Shown piece by piece: positions 24,039 through 33,229 of a stretch of DNA of 64,000 bases. Location of the stretch: the NCBI GenBank assembly GCA_015680685.1, contig MNCI01028772.1, positions 99,170 to 163,169 of the forward strand. The letters are read 5' to 3'. The position numbers and the translations under genes are program-made. The stretch comes from Gnetum montanum. Lineage: Eukaryota > Streptophyta > Gnetopsida > Gnetales > Gnetaceae. The stretch's first letter is position 1. Every line of letters begins with the position of its first letter. The notes beneath the pieces were generated by a model, which was not told the origin of the DNA, made no database searches, and saw nothing but the letters and a program-made list of their open reading frames with translations.

Positions 24039-24419
24039 TTTGATGCTAGAGGTTTTCAAAAATCATAGAAAATTGAGGCTATAAGCTAAACTATGAACTA
24101 GATGGTTCTTGATAGCCCCATGAGCTAAGAACATCCCTTATGATGGTGTATCTTGAGGATTTGGTGCTCAAATCCTCATGAATCCATATTGAAACCATAC
24201 TTACTTTTGATTTGAAATGAACCAAAAAAAGTGGGTGCAACACTAGCCTGTACATCCAATTGCCATTGATAGGATTAGAGGTTTTAGGATTTTCATTATT
24301 TTTGCTTCCCTCACAATGACTTCCTTCAAATCCTAACACCTTAGCTTATGCCTACAATGCCTCAATTGATCTCAAAATTTGGGCATCTTGGTTGGTGCAA
24401 CAATAGCCACAGCTCATGC

Positions 24420-24660
24420 TCTAGGATGGCAACCACATCACCATCAAGCGCTTCAAGATTGACTCCAAGAAGACTAGTATGCTAAACTTTTCTTGCAGAA
24501 GATGTAGGTCATCAGTAGCGTGAAGCACCATAGCCTACTATCGCTATGTGGGTTTTGTGTGCATGTAGATGCCACCATTGATGCCATCCATGAGCAACTC
24601 CTTGCTTATGACTTCATGCCACATGGCAACCTTGCTGATGTGATAGCGAGGTTACTACTT
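24420..24660 (+). pseudogene. Receptor-like kinase fragment (subdomains II-V)
   Basis: The plus strand reads ITIKRFKIDSKKTSMLNF (the 'VAIKRFK' strand with the ATP-binding Lys). After a frame change and one stop it reads VISSVKHHSLLSLCGFCV, then EQLLAYDFMPHGNLADVI. This is the N-lobe of a plant receptor-like kinase through the hinge; the spacing and wording recall RKF3-like kinases (known pattern VAIKRFKN...EVEVIASVRHVNL). No glycine loop precedes it and no HRD or DFG follows; a 51-bp tandem repeat begins just after. It is on the opposite strand to, and different in sequence from, the intact LRR kinase at 25545-28514, so it is not a local duplicate of that gene. Confidence 0.6.
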
Positions 24661-24661
24661 C

Positions 24662-24890
24662 TAAATTTATAGCAAAAGTTTATTAAATTAGAAGTTTTGG
24701 TAGAAGTTTATGAAATTAGAAATTTTACAAAAGTTTTTGCGCGAAGTTTAGGAGAAGTTCACGAAATTAGAAATTTAACAACAGTTTTTGCATTAAGCTT
24801 ATGAGAAGTCTAAAAAATTAGAATTTTAACAAAAATTTTTAGTTAAAGTTTATGAGAAGTTTACCAAATTAGAAATTTAGCACACGTTTT
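24662..24890 (+). repeat. 51-bp tandem repeat, about 4 units
   Basis: The phrase AAATTAGAA recurs at 24713, 24764, 24815 and 24866, exactly 51 bp apart, each followed by ATTTTAACAAAAGTTTTTG-like sequence and GAAGTTTATGAGAAGTT. A degenerate unit precedes it. It abuts the kinase fragment. Confidence 0.85.
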
Positions 24891-25544
24891 TGCATCCACA
24901 AAATATGGTGGACATTCTCCCACTACCATCTATTCAAATGGATTGCCTCTTAACCAAAAATATAGTTGAAGTATGTTCTTAAAATGATTTATCTTATTGA
25001 TATGCATGTTAAGCCTTAAAGTAAGTATGTAAAAATGCAAATATGATTAAAAATAACATGTAATTGTGTACACTTCATTTTTCTCTGGGATAGCATTAAA
25101 GATAACTAACATTTTTTAGGAAGGGTGTTAGACCTAAAAAAATATTAATAATAAACAGAAAAAATTTTGAATACATCACACAAAAAATTCCAAAAACAAT
25201 ATAGAAAAGAATGACTTTTTAATTTAAAGAATTTGTATTCACATGTAAGATAAATGTTTTGAAAAATGATAAGAAAAAAAATAACTAGTAGGAGGGAGCA
25301 TCTTCCCGATCCTAAGATTTTCCATATCCGTGCAGTCAGTTTTCTATACGCAGAAGAAGGGAAACGTGGACGAGTTTCACATTTTGATACAGACCTGTTT
25401 TAAATTAAATTGACCTGAGAATATAAAGATGGAGGCCTTGCATCTTCAACTCATTTCAGGTGTACGACTATTGCATCAAGTATAACATCTCACCATAAGG
25501 AAATGTAAACTAAGCACATAAATCTGATTTGGAAAAGAGGCACT
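24891..25544. other. 3' flank of the LRR receptor kinase; no gene seen
   Basis: Non-coding DNA downstream (minus-strand sense) of the kinase stop codon. No convincing AATAAA signal is seen in the first 300 bp; the plant polyadenylation signal is often degenerate. Confidence 0.5.
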
Positions 25545-28514
25545 TCAGAAAATAGTAGGAGATGCAGTAGGTTCTGAAAATACATGCCTGGCTTGTATAC
25601 ATGTGATGATGCGTAAAATCTCATCAACATTGCTTTTAAATCCTGAAAAATTCTCCACAATTGAATCTTCTATGAGCTTCTCCACCTCTCTCATTGTTGG
25701 TCTTTGCGCAGGCCATTCACTGGTACACCACAATCCCAATTTCAGCAGTCCTTCCAAAATTGAAAACTCTTCATCACAGAGGATCTCTAACTCTCTTTGC
25801 CCATTTCTATTTTTGATCATCACTTCCTTGCAATATGTTCTGCCCTTTACCAGAGCCGTGGCAATCCACTTGGACAATGTAAAATCACCGGCCAAAATGG
25901 AATCCGTGGGCCTTATTCTAGTTAATACCTCCAGAATTAATACCCCAAAGCTGTAAACATCTCCGCTAATCCGAACCTGTGCTCCACCACCATATTCTGC
26001 AGAGCATATAAATTGCAGCATTAAGAAATTAAAACCAGAATATTTCTAATTTATTTTATCAATCATTATCGTTTGGAAACTGAGATAAGCTCAATTTATT
26101 GTATAGAAAGGAAAAAGTACTTTACCGGGAGCTATGTATCCAATGGAGCCCTGCAGCCTAAAGGCTGTGGTCATGTCAGAACGACCCAGAATGCAGGCGG
26201 TGTCAAAATCAGCGACCTTTGCAGACATATCTTCATCAAGAAGAACGTTTTGAGGTTTGACATCGCAGTGAATGATGGAGGGATTGCAGTCATGATGCAG
26301 ATATGAAAGAGCACTTGCAACTTCTTTCAGAAGGTGTATTCTGGTTGTCAGACTCAAGGGCATTAGCCTTCCATCGCTTATAGGGCGATGGAGGAGATCA
26401 TCAAGAGTTCCGTTCGGCATGAATTCCAGTATGAGAGCATTGAATTTTTTACTGCAACACACTGTAATCATCTTCACCAGATTTCTGTGTCTTATCTGCC
26501 CCAGTGTTCTGCATTCTCTTTTAAAGCTTTCATGTACTCTTCCCTCTTCAGCTGCTTCAACGGTTGAGAACAATTTTATGCCAACGCTCAACCCATTGGC
26601 TAAGATTCCTTTGTAAACAACTCCGTATCTTCCCCTACCTAGAAAATTGCTTTGATGGAAGTTGTTTGTGGCCTTAATAAGTTCTCGCTCTCTAACCGGA
26701 ATAAACGAGGCATCCTGGTTCAACACATTTTCTGGTGCCTGATCCTTGAATTTCTTTACCAAGAGAATAATAACAGCAACAAAAATCATGATTACCAAAG
26801 CTACGATTCCAAAGATGCAAGCGTGCGGGACCCTTTTTTTAATAGGATGTGCTGATGATGGATAAGCGGCCTTTTGTAAACAGTTACGTTGGATCTTGGA
26901 GTTTCCCAGGAAAATATTTTTGTCAAGACTGCAGTTAATGGAGCCTTCAAACTGATTATAAGACAAATTCAATTGAGGAACGCTTAAAACCCATCGAGGC
27001 ACAGCTCCGGTGAGTTCATTGGAGCGCAGATCTAATATTTGCATGTTTGTGCTGATGAATCCTGGTAAGACGCCGGTCAAATTGTTGAAGGACAAATTCA
27101 GGGACATTAGATTATGGGGTATAAGCTTGGGTGTAATATTTCCAACTAGACTGTTGTGGGATAAATCAACCTGTGAAAGACTCGAGCTGTTCCTGAATTC
27201 AACAGGTATTTTTCCGATCAGTAAATTATGAGAGAGATGCAGAGACTGTAAGTTTGTGCCGCTAAAATAAGGAATTTCTCCGTGCAATCTGTTGTGACCC
27301 AGGTCGAGAATCTTCAAGGAATTGAGAGACCCCAATGCTGCAGGGATTGTGCCTGTCAGAAGATTTGTACTGAGATTAAGTTCTGTGAGGATTGATAAAT
27401 CTGCGAGGCTTTGAGGTATGCAGCCACTGATAGCATTTGAAGCCAGTCTCAGGGTGTTCAACTTGGGATTGAGTCCCCGGTGAAAGAGCAAGGGCAACAT
27501 TCCTGACAAATTATTTTCATCCAACACAAGTTCTTTGAGGATGGAGTTGTTGGACAGAGACTGCAATATTGGGATTGCTTCATCTGGACTGGTGGTGCCA
27601 CTTACCAGATGATTGTCCATCGCTCTCAAGTATTCCAATCTTGGAAGTTCTCCCAAACAATAAGGAATAACTCCCGTGAGTTCATTGGCGCTCAGGATAA
27701 CTATTTTTAGAGAAGTAGCATTGCAAAGGGAAGCTGGAATCCTTCCTGTCAAATTGTTTGATGCCACATCGAGAACACGTAATTTTGCGAGGATGAGTCC
27801 TATTTCACTAGGAATTCTTCCCGAGATGTACTGGTTATCCCTGAGATACAGTTCTTCAAGGGCTGTGCAATTGAGTAAGGTGGAGGGAATTTTTCCATGG
27901 AGAGAGTTTCCGCTCAGATTTAGATATCGGAGTTTATGGCAGTTTCCTAACGAGGGAGGAATTGTTCCTGACATGTTGTTGGCGTGAAGATACAACTCTT
28001 CTAAACTTTCGCAGTTGAGTAGGAGGGTGGGGGGGATTGTTCCTTGGAGAGAGTTCCAGCACAGATTCAAATAAGAAAGTTTAGAGCAGTTTCCTAGTGT
28101 AGGAGGAATAGAACCATGAAGAAGATTACCTGAAAGATGCAGATATTCCAAGGAGGATAGCCTTCCCAGCGAGGCAGGAATGGCTCCTGAAAGCTGATTC
28201 TGGGAAAGATTGAGAATCTGCAGGCGTGAGAGGTTGCCAATGTACTCAGAGATGGTACCATCTAGGCTGCTGTCTCCAAGCTGGATCTCCACAACGTGAC
28301 CACCTTCATGGCCGCTGGAGCAAATGATTCCCGTCCAATTGCAAGGATTTGCCGAGCCGGAATACCAATTTGACAATCTGCTCAATGGATCCCCTGTTAT
28401 TGAACGTTTGAAGGCAAGGAGTGATTGAACCTCAGAAGAATCATCACAAACAGCGTTCGAGATGATGAGCAGAATGAAAGATATTTTGTAAACGGGCAAA
28501 GACACAGAATCCAT
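25545..28514 (-). CDS. LRR receptor-like kinase, subfamily XII-like (two exons)
   Basis: CDS = 28514-26126 joined to 25996-25545, 946 aa. A signal peptide (about 1-23) is followed by an LRRNT cap (Cys58, Cys65), roughly 18 extracellular LRRs (about 73-525), a Cys528/Cys545 pair, a transmembrane helix (about 566-586) and a kinase (about 625-900). Visible kinase residues are the loop GRGRYG (626-631), Lys647 (VGIK), Glu667 and HCD at 749-751. The Cys in place of Arg makes it a non-RD kinase, a type often found in plant immune receptors. The activation segment starts DFD (769-771) instead of DFG, the codon being GAC rather than GGC. Length, architecture and the intron at the APE codon fit the FLS2/EFR/Xa21-type group and At2g24130-like kinases. 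It should sit in the plasma membrane; the ligand is unknown. The first Met of the frame directly precedes the signal peptide. Coding G/C is higher than the flanks. Whether it still phosphorylates is uncertain because of DFD. Confidence 0.92.
25997..26125 (-). other. Intron of the LRR receptor kinase (129 bp, GT-AG)
   Basis: The donor CCCG|GTAAAG follows IGYIAP, and the acceptor CTGCAG precedes AATATGG. Joining gives AP-E-YGGG, restoring the conserved APE motif in phase 1. Without splicing the frame runs into a stop about 10 codons on. An intron at this point of the kinase domain is usual in this receptor subfamily. Confidence 0.92.
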
Positions 28515-28574
28515 GTAGAGGAAATAAAACAGAAATCAAGGTTCTAAAGAAGCATTCTCTTTTATTCTCTGCAA

Positions 28575-28581
28575 ATTTATA
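28575..28581 (-). promoter_or_regulatory. Possible TATA box of the LRR receptor kinase
   Basis: TATAAAT on the minus strand, about 60 bp upstream of the start codon, which would imply a very short 5' leader. It is the only good match within 100 bp, but A/T-rich DNA gives such matches by chance. Confidence 0.35.
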
Positions 28582-28873
28582 AACAGGAGGTCTTGGCTGA
28601 GGACCGTGAGGAGCTGCTTAGCTGATGGAACATTGAGGACCGCGTAACATAGATTACTGTCAAATTAAATTCATTTGCGCAGACACATTCACTGCGCATA
28701 CAGACGTATTCCACAAGCAAGCAAGCGGCAACCGTGGTCACTGAATTTTCAAAGATCGGTGTTTCGAAGTTTTAGAGTTCAGACTGCAACGACACTGGAA
28801 TTTGACATCAAATGATTGACGTTTGAGCATACCTGTGCCTACCCATCGAAAGAGAACGGAAAAATTCCATGAG

Positions 28874-29430
28874 CATGCATAGTGTGAACCAAGCAGAATT
28901 AATGTTGAAAAACCATATGAGCGTAGAAATGAAATTAGTGGGCAAGTTAGGTATTTGATTTTGATTGCAATCCTGCCGAAAAACGTGTATATGCATACTG
29001 GGAACCGAGAAAAATGAATGATTCTAGAAAAAACCAAATGATCACAAAAATGAAATAGGTGGGGAAATGAGGTATTTGAACGGCTACAATCATGCTGTAA
29101 ATCCCTCTTTATGACTTGTTTAGGTTACTTACTGTAACTGATACACTGTTAATATCAATAGAACTTCTTTTTGGGTCCGACACCCCCTACAATCATGCTG
29201 TAAATGGCTTAGTTAAAACTGTATCACCAATAGAAACTTCCACAGTTTCCCCGAAATTTGCTCTGCGTATCGTCCAAATTCAACAAAATCCCTTTTAATG
29301 CTCCTATAAAATGGTTGCGTATGTATCCCCAGTGAAAACGGTATCACCAATAGAACCTTCCACAGTTCCCCGGAATTTTCTCTGCATATTGTCCAAATTC
29401 AACAAAACCCTTTCTAATACTCATAGCCTG
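28874..29430. repeat. Degenerate ~120-bp tandem duplications upstream of the LRR receptor kinase
   Basis: GTATCACCAATAGAA...TTCCACAG starts at 29221 and again at 29341 (120 bp apart) and stays similar for about 80 bp. GCATA.TG.GAACC... through AGGTATTTG at 28874-28955 recurs from about 28994 (again 120 bp). AATCATGCTGTAAAT occurs near 29088 and 29190. Together these suggest an old ~120-bp tandem array in the gene's distal 5' flank. Confidence 0.65.
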
Positions 29431-32176
29431 GATAAAAACTAGAAATTAAGTGGAATTCCATAAAAATGTAAATTTTATTATTGAAATTTCTGAAAATGAA
29501 TAGGATCTATGGGAAAGATAGTATATTTTAATAAAAAATAGATCCTACAAAGTAACCAAGACTTAATGGCAGCAGCAAAAACAAATCATATTTTTTTGGT
29601 ACCTTAAATGGATAGTCACAACACAGAAAAGAAACACATATAACTTATTTTTGAATGCAAGAAAATTCAAAAAAAAAAAATTTGCTTTGGCAGCATACGT
29701 GGCTGGTCCATCTTTTAAAAACTGAATTTTTTCTAATGTTTCAGTTACAATATCTTTGAAATTCTGAAGATTTCTGGTCTGGTTTTAGGCTTGTTAGAAA
29801 GGTTGATCAGCAATCTATAAGCCTTTAAAATTTCATAGCCGTAATGTTGATAAAAGAAAAATTGTTCATTTCTCTCTTCCAAATCTCACAATCTTTTAAT
29901 AATATTTTTTAATTACACCTTTTTTGATTTTTATCTGAAATCATCAAACACAATTATCAATTCAAACAGAGTCTAAGTCATAGTCATCTCCTCTTCTGTG
30001 TTCACGATCAACAAATGGGAAGCATGCTTTCATATCAGAATTGCAGATTTGAATAAGAATGCTGCTGTGCACCAGAAAATTGATAATCGTTATGTACTGG
30101 CCACCAGCGGGAGAGTAACCGCGGAAGAAGAGCTTTAATTTTTCTCGGCTAACACAGCTGCTGACGTTACGTAATATTCACTTGTTTTACGCAATTTCCT
30201 TTTCCCTTTTTATTTTTGGTTATTGCCTAATTTTAATTCCAATTTATATATTGTAGTGCTTTGCCAAGTCATATTCATAAAGCATTTTACAATTTCATGA
30301 TCTCATGTTATATGCTGCAATGATAAATCAATCGAGTCTCCCCTTGCGGTGGAACCAACGCTCAATTTATCTTGCAAGAAGGGTTAGTACATAAGTGAGC
30401 CTATTCAAGTGGGTGTGCTTAGGCTGAAACCTAGGTCTTCAACTTGAAAGAAACGAGAACCTTACCATCACTTCCCCTAACCAACAACAGCATAACAATG
30501 CAAGCAAAAAAATTCAAAAAACCCAATGTTGGTGCCAACATAGGGCCTTGATTAAATAAGTTCTAGTCCATTGATAGTTAAAAATCCTATGGTTTTAGCT
30601 CATTATCTTGTAATGAAACTAGTTGCAAGTTTGAGTCACAATTTAGAAATGGCTCTATAACTCAATAATTATCATGTTGCCCATACATCAAAAAGTATAA
30701 TTATTGTTCTTTGGTTTGACAATCACAGTTAGGCGGAAAACATGATAATTTAGAGAATTTAAAGAACTTACAGAGGAGTTTAATGATAACTTAAGTATGA
30801 CTTTATGTACCAACTCTCTACCAATGACTATGGATTATTTAGCTTCTAGGGAGTTTCTTGGTTTGTAAACATGGTCATCCCTGCCACCTTTTCTTTGCAA
30901 GTTTTTTTGTTTGTCTCACCTTCCATGTAGATGCAAACATTACTTGCCACAATAATGAAAGTTTAGTTGCAATTTTTGTTTCCTGCACAATTTAAAACTG
31001 TGCAATCCATTTATGGCTAATCTGCAAATGATACACAAAAGAAACATAAGTTGTAGGAAATTTGCACCATTCCTTGTCCATCTTTACTGTGAATGGAGGC
31101 ATGCATGATCGGTTTTGGCATGGCAGAGATGCTAAGAATTGTAACAAAAAATTGTAGGGAATCTTTTGAAGCCTCCTCTATGACTTTGATGAAAATGGTG
31201 GCGACGTGAGTAGATTTGAGGTGGCTTCTTGTATGCAGTGTGATGGGCAGAGGACACATTTGCTACATAGTGCTGTTGCAGATGGCTACAAGAGAAGTGC
31301 CAACAGAAATAGAACATGAGATGGCACTACAGTTTTTATTCTCCCATTGAAACAAAAGTTTCTGTTTCCGGTAGAGTGCTATGTATTTTTGCAGCAACAC
31401 ATTGCTCTTGTGCCAAGTCTGTGCCAAGTCTATTTAGGTGCCTATTGAGCAACAGTTGGAGCATGGTTCCCTATTGGTTTTACAACTACATGTTCCTGCA
31501 ACCATTATTTGTGTAGTGATGGTTGGAGCTGTGCATTTCTTTGCCATGTGATTGGTGGTGTTTGCTGCCATTTCTACATGTGATTGATGGACGTTACAGT
31601 GGATGTTATGCATAGATAGTTGCAATAGGTGTTATATGTAGGTAATAATTGCCATGGCCATTACGCATGAGTGGTGGCTCCCCATGTGCCAAATCGGTTC
31701 CTATAAATACCCTGGCAAGGAAAAAGGATGGAGGAAGTAGAAAGCTAGCTACAGTGGTGGGGGTTTTCTCCAAGTGGAGTCATGGTGAAAGATCCCAGGG
31801 TTCTCTCTTACTTTGTTGCTTGTTTGATTACTCTCTTAGAGGTAGTTCGGGGCAAAGCAATGGGTAGATTCAACAGTTAGAGGTTGTAGACTCATTAGAA
31901 AAGGTGTGCTTCTTGCAAGCACTAGTATATAATGTTGCACTAGAAGTGATTCCATTTATGTTTATTTTTGAGCTAAGTCATCATTTTATTCTGTTATTTT
32001 TTTCAATGAACTAAGGTCTATGTGTTGTGGATTAAACATAGAACCCATTTTACTTCTGAACTTAGATTAATCCTGTCCAAGTTGTCAGCTATTTTTTGCT
32101 TTAATTTCATGTTTTATTGATACATAAGTTTTATTGTTGAAAATTTAAAAGCAAATGATTGTCTTTCTATCAAAGT
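29431..32176. other. Intergenic DNA; no gene seen
   Basis: No coding frame can be supported on either strand; the small open frames have no family features. Around 31500-31960 the sequence has the look of a promoter or a solo LTR (see the TATA entry), but I could not find its ends. Copy B is inserted at the right border. Confidence 0.5.
31702..31709 (+). promoter_or_regulatory. TATA-like core promoter, possibly in a solo LTR
   Basis: TATAAATA within GGTTCCTATAAATACCCTGG, a textbook plant TATA context with a G/C-richer flank. No coding region follows. The likeliest source is a decayed LTR. Confidence 0.3.
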
Positions 32177-33032
32177 TGATGAGTGGTGAGGCACCCCTAC
32201 ACTCAACCATACGAATATGAGCATTTCACGCACAATCTAGTTGAACTCCGCAGACGGGCTAGTTGTGGTATCTAAATAGTTACTCACTGATCGCAGTTCA
32301 CTGTCTTCCCACATCAACTAGTATTTGCTTGTCACATATGGTTTAGTCCAGAGTGAGGTGTATGATGTGTTCCTAGACTAATGTTGTTCCTAGAGACAAT
32401 GGAAAATAATCTTTAATTAAGCTAGAAGGAAAGGGAGAGAGAGCTAAACTAAGAAGAGATAGGGAGAGAGAATCTAAGCTAGCTTAAGTGCTATGAGCAT
32501 CCGTTCCTTAATCATCCATACACATCTCAGACCTCGTGCATGACTACCACTGGGATTACCAAGCACATGGCCCAAGTACGCTACTGGGATACCAAGTAGT
32601 CGCATGTAGATGCTCGTGATTAAGTCATACTCATTCTACGTTTAATGATGATAACAATTAAGTAATTAAACTAAGTGAATGCTGCAATGATGAATTAATC
32701 TTGATCTTTATTTTCGGTCATGTGCGTGTCCAAGTACGTCACACTCGAATAAAGGATGTCGTACAATTACAATCATCACACTGCGGGCATGCACTGGGAG
32801 AAAGGGTTGAGAAGAACTAAAAAATGAACTAACTTCTATCTATTGGTTGAAAAAACTAACTATTTCCAAAACTAACTCTTCTCGTGCGCCTACATGTGTA
32901 TTTAGAGGCTCACACAGGAGTCACGATATCATGTATCTGATATCATTATTTGAGTTGCGATATTGTGTACCTGATATCGTGGATCCAATATTAAGGGTAT
33001 GATATCGTAGCTTGATGAATCATGATTCATCA
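32177..33032 (-). repeat. 3' LTR of copy B
   Basis: 856 bp. On the minus strand it starts TGATGAATCATGATTCATCA and ends ACCACTCATCA. It has four GATATC palindromes (33006-33001, 32978-32973, 32944-32939, 32930-32925), then a TATA-like TCTAAATA (32906-32899). It matches 40103-40951 along its length. Confidence 0.88.
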
Positions 33033-33042
33033 TACCCCCACG
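33033..33042 (-). other. Polypurine tract of copy B
   Basis: CGTGGGGGTA on the minus strand, directly before the 3' LTR. Copy C has TGTGGGGGTA at the same place. It would prime plus-strand DNA synthesis. Confidence 0.7.
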
Positions 33043-33229
33043 ATTGAATAAAAACTCATCCTTGAGTCAAAATGAGAACAAGCCCCATTGATTACACAGT
33101 GGATAGGTATGGGATTATTAATTGACAAGGAATTGATTCATGCCATAGTGGAGAACTCAATAGAACAAAACTGGGACATAACACAAAAAAAAAAATGCAA
33201 AATCACAAAATTACAAAATTTTATGGAAC

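Noticed and set aside
24091-24339. Minus-strand open frame of 82 codons
   Set aside because: No recognisable motif and no homologous frame elsewhere in the window; likely chance.
25603-25956. Plus-strand open frame of 117 codons
   Set aside because: Antisense shadow of kinase exon 2; no family features.
27676-27987. Plus-strand open frame of 103 codons
   Set aside because: Antisense shadow of the LRR region, whose codon bias keeps the reverse frame open.
28738-29037. Minus-strand frame of 99 codons upstream of the receptor kinase
   Set aside because: Lies in the ~120-bp tandem repeats, has no domain and is not conserved between units.
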